A DNA stretch of 64,000 nucleotides from NCBI GenBank assembly GCA_902776475.1, contig CACYQD010000009.1, forward strand, positions 1 to 64,000, read 5' to 3'. The position numbers and the translations under genes were made by a program. Source of the DNA: an uncultured Prevotellaceae bacterium (GTDB taxonomy: Bacteria; Bacteroidota; Bacteroidia; Bacteroidales; Bacteroidaceae). Shown here piece after piece: positions 32,035-40,712 of this stretch. Below the pieces are notes generated by a model. It was not told the origin of the DNA, did not search any database, and worked only from the letters and a program-made list of their open reading frames with translations. Position 1 is the first letter of the stretch, and each line of letters begins with the position of its first letter.

Positions 32035-34812
32035 GTGAAAGGATTATCTCTTGACAAGGCTTTAAGAGAGCGTGTCGTCATTCTCGACGGCGCCATGGGT
32101 ACGAGGATTCAGCAGTATCAACTGTCTGAGGAAGACTTTCATGGCTATATGTTCCGCAACGTCAGGGTCCTGATGAAGGGCAACAACGACGTGCTCAACC
32201 TTACCCGGCCGGATGTCATCTACGAGATCCATTGCAAGTATCTGGAGGCAGGTGCCGACATCATAGCCACCAACACGTTCAGCTCACAGCGCATCTCACA
32301 AGCCGATTATCAGTTGGAAGCCTACAGCCGCCAGCTCGCCCTTGAAGGCGCCCGGTTGGCACGCAAGGCTGCGGACGCCTATTCCACACCCGAAACTCCG
32401 AGATGGGTGGCCGGGTCGGTCGGACCGACCAACAAATCCTGTTCCATGAGTCCCGATGTCTCCGACCCGGGAGCAAGGGCGGTCACTTATGACGAACTCC
32501 TCGAAGCTTATGCCGAACAGATCGATGCCTTGATCGAGGGAGGAATCGACCTCATTCTCATTGAGACCATTTTCGACACCCTCAATGCCAAGGCTGCCAT
32601 CCATGCCGCAACACAGGTCATGGAACGGCGCGGCATCTCGCTGCCCGTCATGCTTTCGGTCACCATCAGCGACCTTGCCGGCCGCACCCTGAGCGGACAG
32701 ACCCTGGAGGCATTCCTCAACAGCATCAGCAGTTTCCGCATATTCTCCGTCGGACTCAACTGTTCCTTCGGAGCCAAGCAGATGAAACCCTTCCTGCAGG
32801 AACTCTCGGCCATGGCACCCTGTTATGTGTCGGCTTATCCCAATGCCGGATTGCCCAATTCGATGGGACTCTATGATGAGACCCCTGAGACCATGGCGCC
32901 GTTGATGGAAAACCTCATCGACGAAGGACTGGTCAACATCATCGGCGGCTGTTGCGGCACAGACGAGCATTTCATCCGTAAGTTCGCCGAGGTGGCGAAG
33001 GGCAAAGCCCCCAGGATTCCGGTGGCACGCGAACCTGTCATGCGGCTCAGCGGCCTCGAACCCCTCAATGTCACCCAAGAGGTGGGATTCGTCAACGTTG
33101 GCGAACGATGCAACGTGGCGGGTTCCCGCAAATTCCTGCGGCTGATCAACGAGAAGAAATACGACGAAGCGGTGGGCATTGCCCGCAAGCAGGTGGCCGA
33201 CGGTGCGCTGGTCATCGACATCAATATGGATGACGGTCTGCTCGATGCAGCCCACGAGATGACCACCTTCCTCAATATCATCGCCTCCGAACCCGACATC
33301 GCACGGGTGCCCGTGATGATCGACTCCTCTGACTGGGAAGTCATCCTGGCCGGACTGAAGTGTGTGCAGGGCAAGTGCATCGTCAACTCCATCTCGCTGA
33401 AGGAGGGTGAGGAAAGGTTCTTGCAGAAGGCGCGGACCATCCGCGACTACGGCGCTGCCATGGTGGTCATGTGCTTTGATGAACAAGGACAGGCCACCTC
33501 GTATCAGCGCAGGATAGAGATAGCAGAAAGGGCTTACCGCCTGTTGACAACACGGGCTGGCATCATGCCGTGCGACATCATCATCGACCCCAATGTGCTG
33601 GCCATCGCCACGGGCATGGAGGAGCACAATGCCTACGCCGCAGACTTCATCCGCACCTGCAAGTGGATACACGACAATCTGCCCGGGGCACATGTCAGTG
33701 GGGGAGTGAGCAACCTCTCCTTCTCCTTCCGGGGCAACAACTATATCCGTGAGGCCATGCATGCCGTCTTCCTTTACCACGCCATCAGTCAGGGCATGGA
33801 TTTCGGCATCGTCAATCCTGCGGCCAAGGTGACGTTCAACGACATCCCCGCTGATGAGCTCGAGATCATCGAGGAGGCGGTGCTGTGCACCACCGACGAT
33901 CCCTCGGCCCGGCTCATCGCCCTTGCAGAGAAAGTCAAACAGCGGCTGGAGGCAGAGAAAGCTGCCCAAAATAGCGGCGGAGGACCTGTCGCACCGCCAC
34001 AGGAAGACTGGAGGACCGGTTCCTTGGAACAGCGGCTCACGGAGTCGCTGCGTCGGGGTATCAGCGATTACCTGCCAGTCGACCTCGACGAGGCGTTGTC
34101 GCACTATCCCAAAGCCGTCGATATCATCGAGGGTCCGCTCATGGCGGGCATGAACCTGGTGGGCGAGCTTTTCGGACAAGGCAAGATGTTTCTCCCGCAG
34201 GTGGTCAAGACTGCCCGCACCATGAAACAAGCCGTGGCTTATCTCCAGCCATATATCGAGAAAGAGCGTCAGGGACAGGGCACGAAAGCCGGAAAAATCC
34301 TGCTCGCCACAGTCAAGGGCGATGTCCATGACATCGGGAAAAACATCGTCGCCGTGGTGATGGCATGCAACAACTACGAGGTGATTGACATGGGGGTCAT
34401 GGTGCCGGCTAGTCAGATCGTGAGAAAGGCCGTCGAGGAGAATGTCGACATCGTCGGACTGAGCGGCCTCATTACCCCGAGTCTGGAGGAAATGGTCAAT
34501 GTGGCCGTACAGTTGCGCGAGGCAGGTCTCGATATTCCTATCATGATCGGTGGGGCCACCACCAGCAAGCTCCATGTGGCGCTCAAGATCGCACCTGTCT
34601 ATGGCGGTCCGGTGGTCTGGATGAAGGATGCCGCGCAGAATGCCGTCACAGCGGCAAAACTCATGGACAGCGAAGAACGGAAGTCGCTGGAGTCACAGCT
34701 CAGGTCGGATTATGGGAAGATGAGAGCTGGATATGATGAGAGTCAGCGTGAGTTGCTCTCCATCGAGGAGGCCAGAAAGCGTAAGCTCCACCTCTATGAC
34801 GACCCTCAGTGA
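32035..34812 (+). CDS. metH: B12-dependent methionine synthase MetH lacking the activation domain
   Basis: MetH transfers a methyl group from methyltetrahydrofolate to homocysteine through cobalamin. The 925 residues include the homocysteine domain (1-320) with zinc cysteines C243, C306 and C307, the folate-binding barrel (about 345-600, 'NVGERCNVAGSRKF'), the cap, and a cobalamin domain whose lower-ligand histidine is H765 in GDVHDIGKN. The C-terminal S-adenosylmethionine-binding activation domain of E. coli MetH (1227 residues) is absent; the protein ends after the cobalamin domain. A separate activation protein must exist if reactivation occurs. The start codon is GTG at 32035, 9 nt after smpB. 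Confidence 0.96.
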   Translation: MKGLSLDKALRERVVILDGAMGTRIQQYQLSEEDFHGYMFRNVRVLMKGNNDVLNLTRPDVIYEIHCKYLEAGADIIATNTFSSQRISQADYQLEAYSRQLALEGARLARKAADAYSTPETPRWVAGSVGPTNKSCSMSPDVSDPGARAVTYDELLEAYAEQIDALIEGGIDLILIETIFDTLNAKAAIHAATQVMERRGISLPVMLSVTISDLAGRTLSGQTLEAFLNSISSFRIFSVGLNCSFGAKQMKPFLQELSAMAPCYVSAYPNAGLPNSMGLYDETPETMAPLMENLIDEGLVNIIGGCCGTDEHFIRKFAEVAKGKAPRIPVAREPVMRLSGLEPLNVTQEVGFVNVGERCNVAGSRKFLRLINEKKYDEAVGIARKQVADGALVIDINMDDGLLDAAHEMTTFLNIIASEPDIARVPVMIDSSDWEVILAGLKCVQGKCIVNSISLKEGEERFLQKARTIRDYGAAMVVMCFDEQGQATSYQRRIEIAERAYRLLTTRAGIMPCDIIIDPNVLAIATGMEEHNAYAADFIRTCKWIHDNLPGAHVSGGVSNLSFSFRGNNYIREAMHAVFLYHAISQGMDFGIVNPAAKVTFNDIPADELEIIEEAVLCTTDDPSARLIALAEKVKQRLEAEKAAQNSGGGPVAPPQEDWRTGSLEQRLTESLRRGISDYLPVDLDEALSHYPKAVDIIEGPLMAGMNLVGELFGQGKMFLPQVVKTARTMKQAVAYLQPYIEKERQGQGTKAGKILLATVKGDVHDIGKNIVAVVMACNNYEVIDMGVMVPASQIVRKAVEENVDIVGLSGLITPSLEEMVNVAVQLREAGLDIPIMIGGATTSKLHVALKIAPVYGGPVVWMKDAAQNAVTAAKLMDSEERKSLESQLRSDYGKMRAGYDESQRELLSIEEARKRKLHLYDDPQ

Positions 34813-34843
34813 GTATTGGCGGCTTATGAAACTATTTGAATAA

Positions 34844-35482
34844 ATGGACAGAATAAACAATATCGTATTTGATTTCGGAGGTGTCATCGTAACCCTTGAT
34901 CATGCAGAGGCCGTCAGGCGTTTTAAGTCTCTCGGACTGAAAGATGCGGATGAGAGGCTGGACCCCTATACCCAGGGTGACATCTTCGGCGAACTGGAAC
35001 TGGGCAGGATATCTGCGGAGGAATTCACCGAACGACTGGGTGAACTCTGTGGCCGTCCGCTCACCTTCGAAGACAGCCTTCACGCCTGGTTGGGCTACTG
35101 CAAGGAATTGCCCGAGAGAAATCTCCAGAAACTGATCCAGTTGAGGAAGCAAGGTTACAGACTCATCCTCCTTTCCAATACCAACCCGTTTATGTGGCAT
35201 TGGGCCGACAGTCCCGATTTCGACGGGAAAGGAAACCCCGTGGGCCACTATTTCGACTCCGTCTACGTGAGTTACAAAGTGGGAGTGATGAAACCCGACC
35301 CGACCTTCTTCTGGCATGTGCTGATGCATGAACAGGCGCTTCCCTTTGAGACGCTTTTCATCGACGACGGACCGCGCAACGTGGCCGCAGCAAGCCAATT
35401 GGGCATCAACACCTATTGTCCCCTGAACGGAGAGGATTGGACGGAGACCATCGACCGATACCTCCATCGGGAGCATCATTGA
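34844..35482 (+). CDS. HAD superfamily hydrolase, YihX-like
   Basis: The 212-residue protein is a HAD phosphatase of subfamily IA. Motif I is FDFGGVI, with nucleophile D10 and glycine at position 12, motif II 'LILLSNTNP', motif III lysine in 'SYKVGVMKPD' and motif IV 'LFIDDGPRNV'. The D-x-G-x-V motif I is shared with YihX-type enzymes such as alpha-D-glucose-1-phosphate phosphatase. The physiological substrate is unknown. It lies 31 nt after metH and 32 nt before map and is probably part of the same operon. Confidence 0.88.
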   Translation: MDRINNIVFDFGGVIVTLDHAEAVRRFKSLGLKDADERLDPYTQGDIFGELELGRISAEEFTERLGELCGRPLTFEDSLHAWLGYCKELPERNLQKLIQLRKQGYRLILLSNTNPFMWHWADSPDFDGKGNPVGHYFDSVYVSYKVGVMKPDPTFFWHVLMHEQALPFETLFIDDGPRNVAAASQLGINTYCPLNGEDWTETIDRYLHREHH

Positions 35483-35514
35483 CGATTAGGAAATATTTTT
35501 ACATCAGAACCATC

Positions 35515-36378
35515 ATGACATCCAAAAGGAAAAACAAATGGCACCTGTTGCCCGACCAACCCATTACAGAACTCGACAAGCAGGTGATGTACTGGGAGAA
35601 AAAGGGTAAGGAGGTGCCTACACGCGAACTGATCCGCACGCCTGAGGAAATCGAGGGCATCAGGCGCAGCGGTGTGGTCAACACCGGTGTGCTCGACGAG
35701 GTGGCCCGGCAGATTCATGCCGGAATGAACACCCTGGAGATCGACCGGATCTGTTACGACTATTGCACAAGTCATGGAGGCACCCCGGCCTGTCTGGGTT
35801 ACGAGGGATTCCCCAAGAGCGTCTGCACCAGCATCAACGAAGTGGTGTGCCACGGCATTCCCAAAGAGGAAGATGTGCTGCAGGAGGGAGACATCATCAA
35901 TGTGGATTTCACCACCATCCTCGACGGCTATTTTGCCGATGCCTCACGCATGTTCATTATTGGCAAGACATCGCCTGAGTGCGAGCAACTCGTCAGGGTG
36001 GCGCGCGAATGCCTTGAGATCGGTGCCGAGGCGGCCAAACCCTACTGTTTTGTGGGTGACATCGGTCATGCCATCGAGAAGCATGCCAAGAAATACCATT
36101 ATGGCGTCGTGCGAGATCTCTGCGGACATGGTGTCGGACTCAAGTTTCATGAACTCCCCGACGTGCCCCACTACGGGCACCGCGGACAAGGGATGCTGCT
36201 TGTGCCCGGCATGGTTTTCACCATCGAACCGATGATCAATATGGGCACTTGGAGAGTGTTTGTCGATGACGACGACCCATTCGGTTGGGAGGTCATCTCC
36301 GATGATGAACTGCCCAGCGCTCAATGGGAACATACTTTCCTGATGACCGAACATGGCGTGGAAATCTTGAGTTATTAG
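35515..36378 (+). CDS. map: Type I methionine aminopeptidase
   Basis: Map removes the initiator methionine from new proteins. The 287-residue form has a catalytic pita-bread fold with metal ligands in 'INVDFTTILDGYFADAS' (two aspartates), 'GHGVGLKFHE' (histidine), 'TIEPM' (glutamate) and 'SAQWEHTFLM' (glutamate). It has an N-terminal extension of about 45 residues before 'IRTPEEIEGIRRSG'. ATG 35515 is chosen; the frame from 35416 overlaps the preceding HAD gene by 66 nt. tsaD starts 4 nt after its stop. Confidence 0.95.
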   Translation: MTSKRKNKWHLLPDQPITELDKQVMYWEKKGKEVPTRELIRTPEEIEGIRRSGVVNTGVLDEVARQIHAGMNTLEIDRICYDYCTSHGGTPACLGYEGFPKSVCTSINEVVCHGIPKEEDVLQEGDIINVDFTTILDGYFADASRMFIIGKTSPECEQLVRVARECLEIGAEAAKPYCFVGDIGHAIEKHAKKYHYGVVRDLCGHGVGLKFHELPDVPHYGHRGQGMLLVPGMVFTIEPMINMGTWRVFVDDDDPFGWEVISDDELPSAQWEHTFLMTEHGVEILSY

Positions 36379-36382
36379 TATC

Positions 36383-37414
36383 ATGGACAAGAAAGACATC
36401 TATATCCTGGGCATAGAGAGCAGTTGCGACGACACCTCTGCGGCCGTGCTGCGCAACGGGGTGCTGCTCAGCAATGTGACAGCATCGCAGGATGTGCACC
36501 GCGACTATGGTGGTGTGGTGCCCGAACTGGCTTCCAGGGCACATCAGCAGAATGTGGTGCCTGTGGTCGATCAGGCTATCAAACGGGCGGGCATCACCAA
36601 GGAGATGCTTTCCGCTGTGGCTTTCACACGTGGTCCCGGACTGATGGGGTCGCTGCTCGTGGGCGTGAGTTTCGCCAAGGGCTTTGCCCGGTCGCTCGGG
36701 ATTCCGCTCATCGACGTCAATCACCTGCAGGGCCATGTGATGGCGCATTTCATCAAGGAGTCTGATGACGACACCTCAGCACCGCCCATGCCGTTCCTCT
36801 GTCTGTTGGTGAGCGGCGGCAATTCTCAGATTGTGAAAGTCAAGGCCTACAACGATATGGAGGTACTTGGCCAGACCATCGACGATGCTGCAGGAGAGGC
36901 CATCGACAAATGTTCCAAGGTTATGGGACTCGGATATCCCGGAGGCCCCATCATCGACCGGTTGGCACGTCAGGGGAATCCCCATGCCTATAAGTTTGCC
37001 GAACCCCATATCCCAGGCATGGACTACAGTTTCAGTGGTCTGAAGACCTCCTTCCTCTACAACCTCCGCGACTGGGTGAAGGAAGACCCTGACTTCGTGG
37101 AGCACCATAAGGAAGACCTGGCAGCAAGCCTTGAGTTCACCATCGTCGATATCCTGATGAAGAAACTGCGCATGGCCGTCAAGGAAACCCGCATCAAGCA
37201 TGTGGCACTCGCTGGAGGCGTCTCAGCCAACAATGGCTTGCGCAACGCTTTCCGGGAGCATGCCGCCAAATATGGATGGAAGATCTACATCCCGAAATTC
37301 AGCTACACCACCGACAATGCGGCGATGATCGCCATTACCGGTTACTATAAATTCCTCGAAGGGGTATTTTGTCCTATCGACGCCCCCGCTTTCTCCAAAG
37401 TGACTTTCCAGTAG
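36383..37414 (+). CDS. tsaD: tRNA threonylcarbamoyladenosine transferase TsaD
   Basis: TsaD transfers the threonylcarbamoyl group to adenosine 37 of tRNAs that read ANN codons. The 343-residue protein begins with the ASKHA-type 'IESSCDDTSAAVL', has the metal histidines in 'NHLQGHVMAHF', 'LLVSGGNSQIV', and the C-terminal 'LAGGVSANNGLRNAF'. It is coupled to map by a 4-nt gap. It needs TsaB, TsaC and TsaE, which are not encoded in this window. Confidence 0.97.
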   Translation: MDKKDIYILGIESSCDDTSAAVLRNGVLLSNVTASQDVHRDYGGVVPELASRAHQQNVVPVVDQAIKRAGITKEMLSAVAFTRGPGLMGSLLVGVSFAKGFARSLGIPLIDVNHLQGHVMAHFIKESDDDTSAPPMPFLCLLVSGGNSQIVKVKAYNDMEVLGQTIDDAAGEAIDKCSKVMGLGYPGGPIIDRLARQGNPHAYKFAEPHIPGMDYSFSGLKTSFLYNLRDWVKEDPDFVEHHKEDLAASLEFTIVDILMKKLRMAVKETRIKHVALAGGVSANNGLRNAFREHAAKYGWKIYIPKFSYTTDNAAMIAITGYYKFLEGVFCPIDAPAFSKVTFQ

Positions 37415-37467
37415 CAGGAAATCAGTTGAAAGGACTTATTTCGTAACAACATCAATACAATACAACC

Positions 37468-37977
37468 ATGCAATTAGAGAGTAAAGTACTGAGCCGCGAG
37501 ATACAGACGCTGCTCTATGAGTCGGGAAAGACGTTGGGCACAGCAGAGAGCTGCACAGGCGGTCGTATTGCAGAGGCCATTATCTCCATTCCCGGAGCAT
37601 CAGAATACTTCAAGGGAGGCATTGTCTCCTACACCAATGAGGTGAAGGAGCGTCTCCTCCATGTCGATCATCAACTGTTGGAGGAGAAGACAGCCGTCTG
37701 TGAGGAAGTGGCTGTCGCCATGGTGGAAGGTGCCTGCGACGCGCTGAATGTCGATTATGCTATCGCAGCGACAGGCATCGCCGGACCTGGAGGCGGCACC
37801 AAGGAGATCCCCGTGGGCACGATCTGGCTCGCCTTCGGTACAAAAGGCAATGTCAGGACCCTAAAACTGGAAGAAGACGAGGGCCGCGATGTCAACTTGG
37901 CCAATGCCACTTTCAGAGCCCTTCAGGCCTTCCGTGCATATCTTGAGGATACGCTTCCCAAACCCGTTGAGGAATAA
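37468..37977 (+). CDS. pncC: CinA C-terminal-domain protein, nicotinamide-nucleotide amidohydrolase PncC
   Basis: PncC deamidates nicotinamide mononucleotide to nicotinate mononucleotide, recycling NAD. The 169-residue protein is the stand-alone CinA C-terminal domain, with the catalytic serine in 'GTAESCTGGRIAEAI', 'GGIVSYTNEVKERLL' and 'ATGIAGPGGGTKEIPVGT'. It is the last gene of the operon that begins at 31035, 53 nt after tsaD. A repeat-rich gap of 863 nt follows. Confidence 0.95.
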   Translation: MQLESKVLSREIQTLLYESGKTLGTAESCTGGRIAEAIISIPGASEYFKGGIVSYTNEVKERLLHVDHQLLEEKTAVCEEVAVAMVEGACDALNVDYAIAATGIAGPGGGTKEIPVGTIWLAFGTKGNVRTLKLEEDEGRDVNLANATFRALQAFRAYLEDTLPKPVEE

Positions 37978-38032
37978 TCTCCCATTTCATCGACGGCAAC
38001 AAAACGAAGAAACCCAATTTCTCAAATCGAAA

Positions 38033-38547
38033 GGAGACACAGCAAACTTATCCCTCTCCCTTTGGGAGAGAAACAACAAACTTATCCCTCTCCCTATGGG
38101 AGAGGTTAGGTGAGGGCATTTCTCAAATCGTCGTTCATCCCCCTCACCCCCGCCTCTCCCATAGGGAGAGGGGCAGTTTCCTTTTTTGAAATCCTTTGGG
38201 AAAGAAAACAAACTAATCCCTCTCCCTTTGGGAGAGGTTAGGTGAGGGTATTTCTCAAATCGTCGTACATCCCCCTCACCCCCGCCTCTCCCATAGGGAG
38301 ACGGGCAGTTTACATTTTGGAGACGCCACACTGTGACGTCTCTACTGAGCTACTCTGGGAGAGTACTTGCATACTTATCCCTCTCCCTTGGGAAAGAAAA
38401 CAAACTTATCCCTCTCCCTTGGGAAAGAAAACAAACTTATCCCTCTCCCTATGGGAGAGGTTAGGTGAGGGTATTTCTCAAGTTGTCGTTCATCCCCCTC
38501 ACCCCCGCCTCTCCCACAGGGAGAGGGGTAGTTTCCTTTTTTGAAAT
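38033..38547 (+). repeat. Cluster of long inverted-repeat elements (three copies plus fragments)
   Basis: The gap 37978-38840 carries three near-identical elements of about 88 nt at 38086-38173, 38218-38305 and 38441-38528. In each the left arm contains CCCTCTCCCTATGGGAGAGG and continues to GTTAGGTGAGGG; the right arm CCCTCACCCCCGCCTCTCCC plus ATAGGGAGAGG is nearly its reverse complement, with about 25-35 nt between. A T run follows copies 1 and 3. Half copies are at about 38050-38070 and 38375-38424. The same sequences recur at 63981-64000 and, inverted, in 52700-52800. No protein-coding gene is supported here. Between 38550 and 38770 nothing is seen. Confidence 0.93.
38319..38343 (+). repeat. 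Single AGAGACG-type palindrome
   Basis: This 25-nt palindrome has arms GGAGACGCCAC and GTGACGTCTCT and is a further member of the family arrayed at 14455-14577. It sits between two of the longer inverted-repeat elements. Confidence 0.85.
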
Positions 38548-38771
38548 CAGTCCTTTTTCCTTTGGCGACCCTGCAAACTTACCCTCTCACGCTCTGGAGA
38601 GAAAACAAAACACAGTTTTAACGCTCTTTTTTTCTCTGTTTTTTCGGTCACCAAGGCCGATTTCTGGAAGTGTGATTACTGATAGGAGTAAAAGATTCTT
38701 AAAAATAAGTTTTTGGAATCTTTTTTAATATTATTTAGTTTGTTTTTTTCGGCCGTGATGGTTTATTGTTG

Positions 38772-38779
38772 TACTTTTG
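38772..38779 (+). promoter_or_regulatory. -7 box of the moxR-bat operon
   Basis: TACTTTTG matches TAnnTTTG and lies 61 nt before the moxR start. A TTTG is present at 38739-38742 but the 29-nt spacing is too long to be sure. Confidence 0.6.
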
Positions 38780-38840
38780 CGTTCAAAATCAGCGGACTGA
38801 CCGCAAAAATATTGGAAATAACGACTAAAACATAATTTTT

Positions 38841-39836
38841 ATGGCAGATTCATTCGATATCCGCGAGCTTAATTTGCGGATTGAACAGCAAAGCGCTTTC
38901 GTATCCAACCTCACCATGGGCATGGACCGCGTGATTGTAGGACAGAAACACCTCATCGACTCCCTCCTCATCGGTTTGCTCAGCGACGGGCATATCTTGC
39001 TCGAGGGTGTTCCTGGTTTGGCCAAGACCTTGGCCATCAAAACTTTGGCTCAACTCATTGATGCCAAGTACAGCCGCATCCAGTTCACTCCCGACCTCCT
39101 TCCGGCCGATGTTGTCGGTACGATGATCTATTCCCAGAAAGAGGAGAAGTTCCAGGTGAAGAAGGGACCGGTGTTCGCCAACTTCATCCTGGCCGATGAG
39201 ATCAACCGTGCGCCGGCCAAAGTGCAGAGCGCATTGCTTGAAGCCATGCAGGAGCATCAGGTCACCATCGGCGACAGCACTTTCACCCTGCCTGATCCCT
39301 TCCTCGTTATGGCCACGCAGAACCCCATCGAGCAGGAGGGCACTTACCAGTTGCCGGAAGCTCAGGTTGACCGTTTCATGCTCAAGGCTGTGATCGACTA
39401 TCCCACGTTGCAGGAGGAGAAACTCATCATCCGTGAGAACCTGCATGGCAGTCTGCCTGAGGTCAAGCCCGTGACCACCGCTCAGGAGATTGTCGCCGCC
39501 CGCGACGTGGTCCGCCAGGTCTATATCGACGAGAAGATCGAACAGTACATCGCCGACATCGTCTTCGCCACCCGTTATCCCGACCGTTACGGACTCAATG
39601 ATATGCGCGACCTCATCAGTTTCGGAGGTTCACCGCGCGCCAGCATCAACCTGGCCAAGGCCGCCCGCGCCTATGCCTTCATCAAGCGGCGTGGCTTCGT
39701 CGTGCCCGAGGATGTGAAGGCCATCGCTCATGATGTGCTCCGCCACCGCATCGGACTGACCTACGAGGCAGAGGCCAGCAATGTCCGCAGTGAGGAAATC
39801 GTCAGCCGTATCATCAACAAAGTGGAGGTTCCTTGA
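38841..39836 (+). CDS. MoxR family AAA+ ATPase
   Basis: The 331-residue ATPase probably assembles or remodels metal-containing or VWA-domain proteins encoded next to it. Walker A is GVPGLAKT, Walker B is 'FILADEINRAPAKVQSALLEAMQE', and the sensor block is 'FLVMATQNPIEQEGTYQLPEAQ'. It heads the operon moxR-DUF58-batA-batB-batC-batDE, a standard arrangement where MoxR works with VWA proteins. The next gene starts within the stop codon (1-nt overlap). Confidence 0.95.
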   Translation: MADSFDIRELNLRIEQQSAFVSNLTMGMDRVIVGQKHLIDSLLIGLLSDGHILLEGVPGLAKTLAIKTLAQLIDAKYSRIQFTPDLLPADVVGTMIYSQKEEKFQVKKGPVFANFILADEINRAPAKVQSALLEAMQEHQVTIGDSTFTLPDPFLVMATQNPIEQEGTYQLPEAQVDRFMLKAVIDYPTLQEEKLIIRENLHGSLPEVKPVTTAQEIVAARDVVRQVYIDEKIEQYIADIVFATRYPDRYGLNDMRDLISFGGSPRASINLAKAARAYAFIKRRGFVVPEDVKAIAHDVLRHRIGLTYEAEASNVRSEEIVSRIINKVEVP

Positions 39837-40705
39837 TGGAGACATCAGAGTTGCTGAAAAAAGTCCGCCAGATTGAGATCCGGACGCGCCGGCTGAGCCA
39901 GAACATCTTCGCAGGGCAGTACCACTCGGCTTTCAAGGGCCGTGGTATGGCTTTCTCGGAGGTGAGGGAATATCAGTATGGCGATGATGTCCGTGATATC
40001 GACTGGAACGTGACCGCGCGCTTCCACAAACCCTTCGTCAAGGTGTTTGAGGAGGAGCGTGAACTGACCGTCATGTTGCTCGTTGACGTCAGCGGCTCGC
40101 TTGATTTCGGAACCGTGAGACAGACTAAGCGAGACATGGTAGCCGAGATTGCCGCCACGCTTGCCTTCAGCGCCATCCAGAACAACGACAAGATCGGTGT
40201 CATCTTCTTCTCCGACCAGATAGAGAAATACATCCCGCCCAAGAAGGGCCGCAAGCATATCCTCTACATCATCCGTGAGATGCTTGATTTCAAGCCCCAG
40301 AGCCTGCGCACCGACGTGGGCATGGCCGTGGAGTTTCTCACCCGGGTGATGAAGCGCAGTTGTACGGCCTTTCTCCTGAGTGATTTCTTCGTCAGGAGCG
40401 ACTTTGAGAACCAGCTCACCATCGCCAATCAGAAGCACGATGTGGTGGCCATCCAGGTCTATGACCAGCGGGCCAAGGAATTGCCTGACGTGGGCCTCAT
40501 GCGGATCAGGGACGCTGAGACTGGCCATGAGATGGTGATCGACACGGGCAGCAAGCGGCTCCGCCATGCCCATACGGCCTACTGGATGAAGCGGCAGGCA
40601 CAGCTCCGCCAGGTGTTCACCAAGAGCAACGTTGATAACATCTCCATCTCGACCAAGGACGATTTCGTCAAGTCGCTGAGGATGCTGTTTGATATGAGAA
40701 CTTAA
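39836..40705 (+). CDS. DUF58 domain protein
   Basis: The 289-residue protein has a DUF58/VWA-like fold with 'MAFSEVREYQYGDDVRDIDW' and 'LLVDVSGSLDFGT', where the metal-binding DxSGS-like motif is kept. It is encoded directly after MoxR, as is usual, and the two probably act together. There is no signal peptide. ATG 39836 overlaps the MoxR stop by 1 nt; a TTG at 39833 is a less likely start. Confidence 0.93.
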   Translation: METSELLKKVRQIEIRTRRLSQNIFAGQYHSAFKGRGMAFSEVREYQYGDDVRDIDWNVTARFHKPFVKVFEEERELTVMLLVDVSGSLDFGTVRQTKRDMVAEIAATLAFSAIQNNDKIGVIFFSDQIEKYIPPKKGRKHILYIIREMLDFKPQSLRTDVGMAVEFLTRVMKRSCTAFLLSDFFVRSDFENQLTIANQKHDVVAIQVYDQRAKELPDVGLMRIRDAETGHEMVIDTGSKRLRHAHTAYWMKRQAQLRQVFTKSNVDNISISTKDDFVKSLRMLFDMRT

Positions 40706-40712
40706 ATTGCTT

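Noticed and set aside
32296..34575. Large minus-strand frame of 759 codons opposite metH
   Set aside because: It is the antisense of a well-conserved metH and has low-complexity, His/Asp-rich composition with no domain.
38033..38547. Protein-coding frames in the repeat cluster
   Set aside because: The frames only translate the repeat units in both strands and end with them.
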